A stretch of DNA of 40,930 nt from Gammaproteobacteria bacterium (GCA_011052215.1 DRJK01000083.1:1-40930), one strand, 5' to 3'. Shown: positions 29,141-36,776, numbered from the stretch's first letter. Made by a program: numbers and translations. The notes: generated by a model from the sequence alone, not told the origin.

Positions 29141-29409
29141 GTGGAATGTATGACCGGATTTTTTCGCCGACATAAAAAACTGAAGCTTGCGTCGGAAATA
29201 ACACTCATCATTGTTGTCTGGTTACTGATCAGGGTCTGTATCCAGCGCGATGTTGTTGGCGGAACTGCCCCCGCTTTCTCAGGGAAATTACTGGATGGGG
29301 TTGTGGTCAGGCTTGAGGAATTCCAGGGGCCTTCATCATACCACCCGCCCTGCGGACGGTATTTGAATATCACCTTGATAGAGTACTGGCATGTATGGCC
29401 ACTGGCAGG
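29141..29409 (+). pseudogene. Decayed thioredoxin-like (disulfide oxidoreductase) gene
   Basis: The first ~65 residues look like the start of a membrane-anchored protein disulfide oxidoreductase: a basic N terminus, one membrane helix (IIVVWLLIRVCIQRD), then GGTAPAFSGKLLDG and VRLEEFQG. In intact relatives this is followed within a few residues by FWATWCPxC. Here 18 unrelated residues intervene, and then YWHVWP (29384-29401) replaces the active-site segment with no cysteine. The frame stays open to 29515 but overlaps the opposite-strand gene at 29410-29865 and loses similarity. The intervening bases include an imperfect REP-like palindrome near 29340-29362. Starts are GTG 29141 or ATG 29150. 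I judge it a broken gene. Confidence 0.55.
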
Positions 29410-29865
29410 TCATTTCCGCCTTCTTTTTTTACGGCCTTCAAACTGGCTCAGGGTCTTGATGATATCGTTATACGGCAGATTATCCACACCATTATATGAT
29501 GCCCCGGCTTCCTGAATGAGTCCGAAGATATCCTCAACGCCCGCCGGAATTTCCATATCGGGTTTGAGTGCATGGTAGATCCCGATCATTCCCCCACACT
29601 GTACCCTGATTTCCTTTGCATGCGGGAGTTGCCCGCCGGATGGTGATGTTTTTAATACAAACGTGGCATTTTTCCGTATCAAGTCAAGGAGGTGATGGCA
29701 GGCCTCCTGTGCCGGTTGATCTGAACAGCCGACCCCCTCTCGATCAGCGATCATGATCTTGACGAGATTTTTGCATGAAAATCGATGTGTCAGAATGGCC
29801 TTCTCAAAACAGCAACGCAGGTTATTGACCGAATGGTAGATCTCTCTGTATTCAGATTCGTCCAT
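29410..29865 (-). CDS. Conserved-looking cysteine-containing protein of unknown function
   Basis: I cannot assign a function to this 151-residue soluble protein. It has cysteines at C18, C19, C31, C47 and C56 and a later one in VQCGGMIGI, spaced in a way that could bind a metal or form disulfides. There is no signal peptide or membrane segment. The C terminus is very basic (GRKKRRRK). Composition is normal for a real protein. It starts with ATG at 29865 and has a weak ribosome-binding site. It is convergent with the decayed thioredoxin-like gene and divergent from the secreted protein gene at 30014. Confidence 0.65.
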   Translation of the reverse strand: MDESEYREIYHSVNNLRCCFEKAILTHRFSCKNLVKIMIADREGVGCSDQPAQEACHHLLDLIRKNATFVLKTSPSGGQLPHAKEIRVQCGGMIGIYHALKPDMEIPAGVEDIFGLIQEAGASYNGVDNLPYNDIIKTLSQFEGRKKRRRK

Positions 29866-29906
29866 TAGAGACTAATAAAATTAACAGGTTGAAGGTATTT
29901 TTTTTC

Positions 29907-29945
29907 ATTCAGGTCAGGTTCAGCTTTACTTGTCTATTCTATAAG
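29907..29945 (+). promoter_or_regulatory. Direct-repeat operator and -10 box upstream of the secreted Tyr/Arg-rich protein
   Basis: ATTCAG-N5-GTTCAG occupies 29907-29923, an 11-base period typical of OmpR/PhoP-family binding sites. After exactly 16 bases comes TATAAG (29940-29945), a likely -10 box. The same arrangement occurs at 31880-31918. The regulator at 32857-33537 is the obvious candidate. Confidence 0.55.
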
Positions 29946-30013
29946 TGTAGATCAAGAAAAGTTTTCCTTCAGACGAGGGATTGTTGCGTGAAAATACCTG
30001 ATGGAGGTGATTC

Positions 30014-30421
30014 ATGAAATTATCCAGACAGATCAAATACACATTCCTTGCAGTTGCAGTGATGGGTTTTTCTGCCCCGGTTATGGCGAGTGGTGGCCAT
30101 CGTACAGACAGGCATAATACTGCATCCTATTACAATAGTGGTGGTCATCAGCGTGACAGATATGAACGCAGACATCAGCGGCGAGACCATGCAAGGCGTG
30201 ATTACAGACGACATAACACATACTACGGGAACCATCGATATTCAGGACATGGCCGGAATTATTACGGGAATCCATGGAGATTTAACAGGAATTTTGGCGG
30301 TCACGGCCGTTATAGAGGTTATGGCCACTATCGAAGCGGGTATTATTATCCGTTCTCGTCCTACAGCATGTACTATGATATCTCGCCTTATTATTCACTG
30401 AGTTTCAGATATTATGACTAG
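30014..30421 (+). CDS. Small secreted protein rich in Tyr, Arg, Gly and His
   Basis: This 135-residue protein has a clear signal peptide: a basic start, a hydrophobic core (YTFLAVAVMGFS) and a likely cut after VMA near residue 25. The mature part is low-complexity, dominated by Tyr, Arg, Gly, His, Asn and Ser, and is strongly basic until an acidic, tyrosine-rich end. No catalytic domain is seen. It may coat or bind envelope polymers or metals; this is inference. The ribosome-binding site GGAGGTGAT (30003-30011) is a full match to the 16S tail, so strong translation is expected. A direct-repeat operator lies 90 bases upstream. Confidence 0.8.
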   Translation: MKLSRQIKYTFLAVAVMGFSAPVMASGGHRTDRHNTASYYNSGGHQRDRYERRHQRRDHARRDYRRHNTYYGNHRYSGHGRNYYGNPWRFNRNFGGHGRYRGYGHYRSGYYYPFSSYSMYYDISPYYSLSFRYYD

Positions 30422-30500
30422 AAATGATCCATCCTCCTGCGGGATGAACGAATCATTCCGGTGAGAACAGGGTTGTTGGACAGTTGCGCGATGGCCGGAA

Positions 30501-30719
30501 TTAATCCTCACCAGTCGGTCTGGCTTCACGTTTGGTTGTTAACAGACGTTCGGCTTCCTGCTGATGTCTTGCATGCACGAGCCGCACTGTTTGCGTATCG
30601 TTTTCAGTCTGTTCCTTTCGACGTTCACGAACATTATCGCGGGCATCACGGTATTTTGCATATTCATCAAGCAGTTCCAGTTTTTTATCCGGGAAAATAT
30701 TGTAAATAAAATAGGGCAT
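30501..30719 (-). CDS. Small conserved hypothetical protein
   Basis: This 72-residue protein begins MPYFIYNIFPDKKLELLDEY, continues with a charged helix and ends EAERLLTTKREARPTGED. I recognise this layout (MPYFxYxxFP start, EAERLLxxKRExRPxGED end) from short uncharacterised proteins in proteobacteria, but no function is known to me. AGGAAA precedes the ATG at a good distance. It lies alone between two + strand genes. Confidence 0.75.
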   Translation of the reverse strand: MPYFIYNIFPDKKLELLDEYAKYRDARDNVRERRKEQTENDTQTVRLVHARHQQEAERLLTTKREARPTGED

Positions 30720-30882
30720 GGTGTTTCCTGTCGATGGTTGATTTACCTGCGGTCTATTATACGTAAGCCTGTTGTCAGGTAAAGCGCATGGTTATTCCGT
30801 TTTGCGCTGGATTACTTTTGCAGACATCGTTAGTATAAACATCCTGATCATACCTGGTACCAGCTTTACTGTGAGGAAATAA

Positions 30883-31188
30883 ATGAGCGAACCTGAATCT
30901 ACACGTGAGGAACTGATTTTAAAGGCGGTGAAAGTGGTGTTGACTCATGTTGTCAAGGATACGGCGACAACACCGGGTCTGAAGCACCCATTGCAGGACA
31001 ATACCCTGATCGGCATCCGTGATTGTCTGGGTCTGATTTCACAGCGTGAGCAGGAACTGGCAAAGGAGGCCGGTCGTGAGATGAAGTTGCGCCCTCACTT
31101 TACAGACGAGGTCAGAAAAAGCGAGGTTGTCGTTTCGATTGATACAATCGGAAATAAAACAGCCAGGGATTCGACAGACCAGCAGTAA
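30883..31188 (+). CDS. Conserved hypothetical protein
   Basis: This 101-residue soluble protein has the pattern EELILKAVKVVLTHVVKDTA, TTPGLKHPLQDNTLIGIRDC and LGLISQREQELA, which I associate with a widespread gammaproteobacterial family of unknown function. It has no signal peptide and a mostly helical composition. The start is ATG 30883 with GAGGAAA upstream. It is convergent with the Rsd-like gene; only 14 bases separate the ends. Confidence 0.75.
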   Translation: MSEPESTREELILKAVKVVLTHVVKDTATTPGLKHPLQDNTLIGIRDCLGLISQREQELAKEAGREMKLRPHFTDEVRKSEVVVSIDTIGNKTARDSTDQQ

Positions 31189-31202
31189 TTACCTTCCCGG
31201 AT

Positions 31203-31691
31203 TCAGGAATGCAGGGTCTGGGCGACACTCACTTCAGGGATACGGTTGGTTAGTTCTGCAATCAACTGGTCTTCCAGTTCGATCCTGACCGCCATGGTCT
31301 CTCCAAGTTTTGACAGATCACTTTCCAGATGGGACGAATCCAGGTTTTTATTAATGTTTTCATACGTATCATTGAAATTTGAAATAAATTCTGTTGATTT
31401 TAGTATGTTGGGATAGATGTTGTCGGCCAGTTCAATGATTTTCCTGCGTTTTTCCAGTTTTTCTTCGATGTAGCGGTACAGGTTCAGGTGTGCCTGCAAT
31501 GTGTAGTCAACCAGGGTTTCACAGAATTCCTGCAATATTTCACAGGTGGCGTCATCGAGTTCAATGAAGGGTTTTAAATCGGCCAGTTTGCCAAACAAGG
31601 CCAGCATGTCGTTCCGGGTGACGACAAGTTCTTCGATGAGGTTATGTGATTGCGAACGTTTTTCAACAATCGTTTCTAGTTGCTCGATCAA
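31203..31691 (-). CDS. Rsd/AlgQ-family anti-sigma-70 regulator
   Basis: This 162-residue helical protein resembles Rsd/AlgQ, which binds the main sigma factor and shifts RNA polymerase toward alternative sigma factors. Recognisable parts are SHNLIEELVVTRNDMLALFGKLADLKPF and LQEFCETLVDYTLQAHLNLYRYIEE, in the expected order. The translation start appears to be TTG at 31691, eight bases after GGGAGA. It is transcribed divergently from the glycine-zipper protein gene. Confidence 0.85.
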   Translation of the reverse strand: MIEQLETIVEKRSQSHNLIEELVVTRNDMLALFGKLADLKPFIELDDATCEILQEFCETLVDYTLQAHLNLYRYIEEKLEKRRKIIELADNIYPNILKSTEFISNFNDTYENINKNLDSSHLESDLSKLGETMAVRIELEDQLIAELTNRIPEVSVAQTLHS

Positions 31692-31879
31692 TATTTTATC
31701 TCCCTGAATGGCTGGAGATACCAGCTTCTAAAAAAAAGTCACCTTTGTCAATAACATTGGCCATTATAGTATTTTGAGTAAAACAGGCAGAATTGTTAAC
31801 CAGTAGACAGAATCGGCCATCAATCGGCTTTAATTATATGAAATTATATGCTAACTATATGATTTAAACAGATATTAAT

Positions 31880-31918
31880 GTTCAGCTTAGGTTCAGCCAG
31901 CAGAGTCTAAACTATACT
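31880..31918 (+). promoter_or_regulatory. Direct-repeat operator and -10 box upstream of the glycine-zipper protein
   Basis: GTTCAG-N5-GTTCAG at 31880-31896, an exact hexamer repeat with an 11-base period, is followed after 16 bases by TATACT (31913-31918). Layout and spacing equal those at 29907-29945. The site overlaps the -35 region, as expected for activation by an OmpR/PhoP-type regulator. Confidence 0.6.
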
Positions 31919-31955
31919 TACACTTATTGGGACAAGGTATCGGAAGGAGAACATC

Positions 31956-32525
31956 ATGAGTATGAATAAAATTATTATAGTATCCCTGGCAGGGTCGGTA
32001 TTTATATCCACTGCCGTTTTTGCAGGGCATCACGATAGAAATGATTATCGTTCAAAAAAAGTAAACCGCTATCAGGATTATGCCAAAGTAGTTTCGGTTG
32101 AACCCGTGTACAAGACTGTTCGTATCGATCGACCGGAAAGGGAGTGCTGGGACGAGGAACGTACGGTTGAACACCAGCATGGCGGCAGCAACAACAAGAC
32201 AGCCGGCGGTATCGTCGGTGGTATTCTTGGCGGGGTTGCCGGTCACCAGATGGGCAAGGGAAGAGGCAGGACTGCGGCAACCATCGTCGGTACGTTACTC
32301 GGTAACAAGATCGGACGGGATATGTCGGATAATAATCCTGGATATACTGAATCACATGCGAACAATCAAACCCGGTGTCGAACAGTTAACAATTTTCGTG
32401 AAGAAGAGCGTTTAACAGGATATCGTGTGAGTTATCGCTATCAAGGCCGTGAATATGATACCTTTATGAGTCGTCGTCCAGGCAAACGTGTGCGTGTGCG
32501 TGTCAATGTTGTTGTGGATGAATAA
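31956..32525 (+). CDS. Glycine-zipper 2TM-domain envelope protein
   Basis: This 189-residue protein has an N-terminal signal peptide (hydrophobic core IIIVSLAGSVFISTAVF, cut likely after AVFA). A glycine zipper lies at ~80-125 (GGIVGGILGGVAGHQMGKG, then TIVGTLLGNKIG), typical of 17-kDa-antigen/SlyB-like envelope proteins. There is no lipobox cysteine at the cleavage site, so it is probably not a lipoprotein. The C-terminal region (~140-188) has a cysteine partner for C46 or so and an arginine-rich end. It starts with ATG 31956 behind AAGGAG. The direct-repeat operator upstream suggests control by the nearby two-component system. Confidence 0.88.
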   Translation: MSMNKIIIVSLAGSVFISTAVFAGHHDRNDYRSKKVNRYQDYAKVVSVEPVYKTVRIDRPERECWDEERTVEHQHGGSNNKTAGGIVGGILGGVAGHQMGKGRGRTAATIVGTLLGNKIGRDMSDNNPGYTESHANNQTRCRTVNNFREEERLTGYRVSYRYQGREYDTFMSRRPGKRVRVRVNVVVDE

Positions 32526-32563
32526 AAATATTTTTTCGGGTAGCCCGGTTCGGATGTAATGAC

Positions 32564-32842
32564 ATGAGTTTACCGATAACAAGGTGGTTATCAAGGGTCG
32601 TGATTTGTTTGACTCTGGGTGTCCTGTCGGGTTTTGCGGCCGTCGAGTCAATTGCGGCAGTTCCACCAATACAGGTTGCTGCCCGATCGGAATCCATGAG
32701 CCTTGAGGCGGCCGTCGCCATGATCCAGGCACAGACCGGCGGGCGGATATTGAAGGCAGAGCGCAAAGGTTCCCGATATATTATCAAGGTTTTGATGCCT
32801 TCCGGTGTAGTCAAAACCTTTCGGGTCAGTGCTGGCCATTAA
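32564..32842 (+). CDS. Small exported PepSY-like protein
   Basis: This 92-residue protein has a signal peptide (hydrophobic core VVICLTLGVLSGFAA, cut near SIAA). The remainder resembles a single PepSY-type domain: MSLEAAVAMIQAQTGGRILKAERK, then YIIKVLMPSGVVKTFRV. Such small exported proteins often sit in front of PhoP/PhoQ-like pairs, as here. The regulator gene follows 14 bases downstream, so they are likely one operon. It may modulate the sensor in the periplasm; that is inference. Confidence 0.85.
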   Translation: MSLPITRWLSRVVICLTLGVLSGFAAVESIAAVPPIQVAARSESMSLEAAVAMIQAQTGGRILKAERKGSRYIIKVLMPSGVVKTFRVSAGH

Positions 32843-32856
32843 GGCAAGGAACATGA

Positions 32857-33537
32857 ATGCGTATACTGCTTGTTGAGGATGAGGATGTTCTAAGACAGCA
32901 ACTGGAGAAGACAATATCCGCTGCAGGTTTTGTTGTTGAGTCTGCGGCTGATGGCAAGAGCGGGCTATTTCAGGGGCGTGAGTATTCCTTTGATCTTGCC
33001 ATAGTGGATCTGGGATTGCCATTGTTGTCCGGCATCGAGGTTATCAGGCAGTGGCGAAATGCCGGCAGGGACTTTCCAATACTGATCCTGACGGCACGTG
33101 GTCTCTGGCAGGAAAAAGTGGAAGGGCTGGAGGCGGGCGCCGATGATTATATGGTCAAGCCCTTTAGTACGGAAGAATTACTGGCGCGCCTGCGTGCCTT
33201 GCTTCGCCGCTCGACGGGCTGGTCGCAGTCCCGGCTTAAATGTGGCCCGGTACATCTTGATCTGACCACACAATCAGTCGAAGTGGATGGCAAGCCGGTT
33301 GAAATGACGGCCTACGAGTACCGGATACTGGAATTCCTGATGCTGCATGCCGGCGAGGTCATCTCCAAAATGGATATGACGGAACACATCTATCATCAGG
33401 ATTTTGATCGTGACAGTAACGTTATCGAGGTTCTGGTGGGGCGCCTGCGAAAAAAGATCGACCCCGATAACAGTGTAAAGCCCATCGAGACACTGCGCGG
33501 GCGTGGCTACCGCTTTGCGCTATCAAGAAGTGACTGA
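32857..33537 (+). CDS. OmpR-family response regulator, PhoP-like
   Basis: This 226-residue regulator has a receiver with E7-D8, phospho-acceptor D51 (IVDLGLP), T79-type residue in LILTARG and lysine in YMVKPF. A winged-helix DNA-binding domain follows at ~125-222 (EYRILEFLMLHAGEVISK, SNVIEVLVGRLRKKI, TLRGRGYRFAL). It starts with ATG 32857 behind AAGGA; an overlapping ATG at 32853 is in another frame. The sensor gene begins six bases after the stop. The direct repeats at 29907 and 31880 have the spacing expected for this family. Confidence 0.93.
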   Translation: MRILLVEDEDVLRQQLEKTISAAGFVVESAADGKSGLFQGREYSFDLAIVDLGLPLLSGIEVIRQWRNAGRDFPILILTARGLWQEKVEGLEAGADDYMVKPFSTEELLARLRALLRRSTGWSQSRLKCGPVHLDLTTQSVEVDGKPVEMTAYEYRILEFLMLHAGEVISKMDMTEHIYHQDFDRDSNVIEVLVGRLRKKIDPDNSVKPIETLRGRGYRFALSRSD

Positions 33538-33543
33538 CAACCC

Positions 33544-34881
33544 ATGTCATTAAGCAGACGCCTATTGATTTCAGCAAGCGTTATACTCATTTTTTTTCTG
33601 GGGTTGACTGGCCTCGTGCTGGACAGGGCATTTTCGCATAGTGCCGAGGAGGCCGTGCGTGCACGCTTGCAGGGGCAGATCTTTTCGTTACTTGCATCGG
33701 CCGAGTTTCTTGATCTGGATGAGCAGCTACGGGTAGGTGAGCCGCTGCCAGACCCCCGGTTATCCTCACCCCAGTCCGGTCTTTACGCACGTATATACAC
33801 AAAGGGGCACAAGCTTGTCTGGCGCTCACCATCGTCTATGGGCAAACACCTGCCGCCGGTTCGGGACATCAAAGTTGCCCATTGGCATTTCAGGCGACAT
33901 GAACAACAGGGAGCAGAAAAAGTTTTCAGCCTTGAGTTTGCAGTGGCATGGGAAAACAGTGAGGGCAAGCAGTTCAAGTTTATCTTTCAGGCGCTGGAAA
34001 ATTTTTCTGTTTACCGTAAACAAGTCAGCAGTTTTCGCAACGAGTTATGGGGATGGCTGCTGGCTGTAGTGGTTGTCCTGCTGGTTGCGCAGGGAATAAT
34101 TTTACGATGGAGTCTGAAGCCCCTGCGTGAAGTTGCCTCTGACCTTGTGCGGGTCAAATCAGGTGAGGTTGAACGCCTGCATGAAGGTTATCCTGACGAG
34201 ATACAAGGCTTGACCGAGGGCATTAACACGTTTATTGATTCCGAACGAACCCAGCGTGATCGATACCGTCATACACTGGCCGACCTGGCGCATAGTCTCA
34301 AGACACCGCTGGCAGTACTCAGGGCCAGTGCCGGGGATGACAGCCCCGGTCTTGAGCAAATTGATCAGATGAAACGGATTATTGATTACCAGCTTCAGCG
34401 TGCGTCGGCTGCGGGCAGGACGACGATGGGTGCAACAACCCCGCTCATGCAAAGTGCCGAACGGATTATCAATTCATTACAGAAAGTACACGCCGGTTTG
34501 GGTATTGATTGCCAGGTTAAGGGTTCACCAAAACTGGTTTTTCCGGGTGAAGAGGGCGATTTGCTTGAACTGTTTGGTAATCTTCTCGAGAATGCATTTA
34601 AATGGGCAAGAAAATCAATCAGGGTCACTGCCCTGTATGAAACCGACGGCAGCAAAAAGGCCCTGCGGATTACGGTCGAGGACGATGGCAAGGGGATTGC
34701 CGATGATCAAAAGGAATCTGTCTTGCAGCGAGGCAGGCGAGCCGATGAAACAGTGGCCGGGCACGGTATCGGGTTGTCGGTGGTGCAGGAGATCATCACC
34801 TTGTATAGTGGCCAGATAACAATTGGTGACAGTATCGAACTGGGCGGCGCAAAAATTGTTATCATCATACCCGTGCTGTAA
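33544..34881 (+). CDS. Sensor histidine kinase, PhoQ-like
   Basis: This 445-residue kinase has two membrane helices (~7-27 and ~168-188) flanking a periplasmic domain of ~140 residues. A HAMP-like linker (LKPLREVASDLVRVKSGE) follows, then an H-box with phospho-acceptor H250 in DLAHSLKTPLAVL, which is very close to the PhoQ H-box. The ATPase domain shows LFGNLLENAFKWA, EDDGKGI and GHGIGLSVVQEI. The partner is the regulator upstream. The stimulus is unknown; PhoQ relatives respond to divalent cations, acid or cationic peptides. Confidence 0.92.
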   Translation: MSLSRRLLISASVILIFFLGLTGLVLDRAFSHSAEEAVRARLQGQIFSLLASAEFLDLDEQLRVGEPLPDPRLSSPQSGLYARIYTKGHKLVWRSPSSMGKHLPPVRDIKVAHWHFRRHEQQGAEKVFSLEFAVAWENSEGKQFKFIFQALENFSVYRKQVSSFRNELWGWLLAVVVVLLVAQGIILRWSLKPLREVASDLVRVKSGEVERLHEGYPDEIQGLTEGINTFIDSERTQRDRYRHTLADLAHSLKTPLAVLRASAGDDSPGLEQIDQMKRIIDYQLQRASAAGRTTMGATTPLMQSAERIINSLQKVHAGLGIDCQVKGSPKLVFPGEEGDLLELFGNLLENAFKWARKSIRVTALYETDGSKKALRITVEDDGKGIADDQKESVLQRGRRADETVAGHGIGLSVVQEIITLYSGQITIGDSIELGGAKIVIIIPVL

Positions 34882-34900
34882 TTTTTATTGAGAGTCCGGA

Positions 34901-35692
34901 ATGGAAAACATGGATAAATTGCTTGCAATCATGTCCAGCTTGCGGAATGAGCATGGCGGTTGCCCGTGGGACAAGGAACAGACCCTTGAATCCCTTGTTC
35001 CACATACACTGGAAGAAGCCTATGAGGTGGCCGATGCTATTGATAATGGCAGTCACGATGAACTTAAATGTGAACTGGGCGACCTGCTTTTCCAGATTGT
35101 TTTTTATGCCCGGATAGCCCGTGAACAGCAATGGTTTGATTTCAGTGATGTCGTCAATGCCATTTCTGAAAAACTGGTACGCCGGCATCCCCATGTCTTT
35201 GCCGACGATAACATCGAATCAGTGGAAGAGCAGACAGCGGCCTGGGAAGAACATAAAAAAAAGGAGAGGAGCCAGCAGGGTTTGAGCAAAGGCGCCTTGC
35301 CCGGTGAGCTTGACGGGGTGATCAATGCCTTGCCGGCATTGACCCGGTCGCAGAAGTTACAACGACGCGCGGCACGGGCCGGTTTTGACTGGGACAACGT
35401 TGACCCCGTCTATGCCAAATTATCGGAAGAGATCGAAGAAGTCAGGGAGGCTGTCGAGGCGGGGCAACAAAATCAAATTGAAGAGGAAATCGGCGATCTG
35501 CTGTTTGCATGTGTAAACCTTGCCCGTCATCTGGATGTGGATTCGGAAAATGCCTTGCGTAAGGGCAACCGGAAATTTGAACGGCGTTTCAGGGAGATGG
35601 AGAAGCGGCTTTCAGCAAGCGGGCAGGAGATGAACACGCTGTCTGTCAAGGAACTTGACCGGTTGTGGGGAGCGGTCAAGGTTGACGAGTAA
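34901..35692 (+). CDS. mazG: Nucleoside triphosphate pyrophosphohydrolase MazG
   Basis: This 263-residue enzyme hydrolyses nucleoside triphosphates to monophosphates and pyrophosphate and helps clean up the nucleotide pool. It has the same length as the E. coli protein and two MazG domains. Key stretches are GGCPWDKEQTLESLVPHTLEE, then EEAYEVADAI and ELGDLLFQIVF, and in the second half EEIEEVREAVEAG and EEIGDLLFACVNLARHL. The metal-binding EExxE and ExxD patterns are intact in both. It starts with ATG 34901. Confidence 0.96.
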   Translation: MENMDKLLAIMSSLRNEHGGCPWDKEQTLESLVPHTLEEAYEVADAIDNGSHDELKCELGDLLFQIVFYARIAREQQWFDFSDVVNAISEKLVRRHPHVFADDNIESVEEQTAAWEEHKKKERSQQGLSKGALPGELDGVINALPALTRSQKLQRRAARAGFDWDNVDPVYAKLSEEIEEVREAVEAGQQNQIEEEIGDLLFACVNLARHLDVDSENALRKGNRKFERRFREMEKRLSASGQEMNTLSVKELDRLWGAVKVDE

Positions 35693-35710
35693 CATGCCGG
35701 GCAGACACGT

Positions 35711-36124
35711 ATGATTCACCAGAAAAACAGTATCCGGTTTAACTGTACCGGCTGCGGGCAATGCTGTCTTGGTCACCCGGATGAGCACTTCATTGAGCTG
35801 ACCGATGAAGAAGCTGAAAAAATAAGGATATATCTTGGTATGGATAAAAGGGCCTTCAAAAGGTCTTATCTGGTAAGGGACAAATACATCGGTGCGGGGT
35901 TGAAAATAAACAGTCATGGACGGTGTGAGCTACTGGATGAGGATAACCGCTGTACGATCTATCCCGTGCGTCCCCGTCAGTGCATAACCTATCCATACTG
36001 GCCCGAGTTGCTGGAAAGCCGGGCAGTCTGGGATGCAGAAGCCGGACGTTGTGAAGGTATTAACCAGGGTGGCGTCATCGCAACGGATTATATTGAGAAA
36101 CAGTTGGCACTTTATAAGCCTTGA
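35711..36124 (+). CDS. YkgJ-family cysteine-cluster protein
   Basis: This 137-residue protein has the cysteine pattern FNCTGCGQCC near residues 12-21, then a later RCELLDEDNRCTIYPVRPRQC segment. This pattern is typical of the zinc- or iron-chelating YkgJ-type family, whose biochemical role is not settled. The gene follows mazG by 18 bases and may be co-transcribed. The start is ATG 35711. A short perfect palindrome, AACAGGCCTGTT (36138-36149), followed by a T-rich run after the gene, could serve as a terminator. Confidence 0.9.
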   Translation: MIHQKNSIRFNCTGCGQCCLGHPDEHFIELTDEEAEKIRIYLGMDKRAFKRSYLVRDKYIGAGLKINSHGRCELLDEDNRCTIYPVRPRQCITYPYWPELLESRAVWDAEAGRCEGINQGGVIATDYIEKQLALYKP

Positions 36125-36205
36125 ATATAAAAAGGTAAACAGGCCTGTTATTATTTTTTCTGCTTCACTCGATTTATTCTGATTAAAGTCTATTATTTAT
36201 ATTAA

Positions 36206-36306
36206 GGAGCCTGTTGGAGTCGGAAAATTCTGACAGTGAACAATTGATAGCAATTGGTTCAGCTTTGCTTTATTTAGCAAAAAATGATCTGCCACCGACA
36301 GGCTCC
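36206..36306. repeat. Inverted repeat enclosing a possible small ORF or structured RNA
   Basis: GGAGCCTGTTGG (36206-36217) pairs with CCGACAGGCTCC (36295-36306), 11 of 12 pairs being Watson-Crick and one G-T. Inside, CAATTG (36241-36246) and CAATTG (36251-36256) can form a small hairpin. The element could be a structured transcript in the leader of the DsrC/TusE-like gene or a small repeat element. Confidence 0.5.
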
Positions 36307-36315
36307 GGTATATAA
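36214..36315 (+). CDS. Possible 33-residue small protein upstream of the DsrC/TusE-like gene
   Basis: Reading from TTG at 36214 to TAA at 36313-36315 gives a 33-residue peptide of balanced, protein-like composition. It has an acidic, serine-rich start, a hydrophobic middle (LIAIGSALLYLA) and an end NDLPPTGSGI. AAGGAG lies four bases before the TTG, a little close. The frame coincides with the inverted repeat, so the open frame may be accidental. No homologue is known to me. Confidence 0.3.
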   Translation: MESENSDSEQLIAIGSALLYLAKNDLPPTGSGI

Positions 36316-36422
36316 ATTAATACCGGTTTAATTGCTGCGGGTTTTATTCCCCATTGTTCGCCGAAAACACCTGATTCTGGTGTGGCGGGTAACTTATTCA
36401 GTTCGGCTAAAAGGAGATGGAT

Positions 36423-36776
36423 ATGCCTGATATCATGAAATTCATCCTGAACGAATCATCAATCGAGTCAGATCCAAACGGTTATCTGTTGAGCCTTGAA
36501 GACTGGACTGAGGAGATAGCCAGTCAGCTGGCGAATGAAGAAGGTATTGAGCTGTCAGCTGCGCATTGGGAGATTATCAATTTTCTGCGTAACTATTATC
36601 TCGAGACCGGAACCTCCCCCAATGTCAGGTCACTGATAAAAATTATTACAAAAAAACTGGGTCCGGAAAAAGGGGCTCGCAAGTATTTATACGCCCTGTT
36701 TCCAAAGGGACCATCCCGTCAGGGCTGCAAAATAGCAGGCCTGCCCCGACCCAATGATTGTATCGATTTTTCCTGA
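36423..36776 (+). CDS. DsrC/TusE-family sulfur-carrier protein with two C-terminal cysteines
   Basis: This 117-residue protein is of the DsrC/TusE family, which carries sulfur as a persulfide or trisulfide in dissimilatory sulfur metabolism (DsrC) or tRNA thiolation (TusE). The fold is clear (SLEDWTEEIASQLANEEGIELS, HWEIINFLRNYYLETG, KLGPEKGARKYLYALFPKGP). The C-terminal arm has C102 and C113 in the CX10C spacing of true DsrC (RQGCKIAGLPRPNDC). Unusually, C113 is followed by four residues (IDFS) instead of one. An ATG at 36417 overlaps the ribosome-binding site, so the ATG at 36423 behind AAAAGGAG is chosen. It stands alone, with a strong terminator behind it. Confidence 0.9.
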   Translation: MPDIMKFILNESSIESDPNGYLLSLEDWTEEIASQLANEEGIELSAAHWEIINFLRNYYLETGTSPNVRSLIKIITKKLGPEKGARKYLYALFPKGPSRQGCKIAGLPRPNDCIDFS

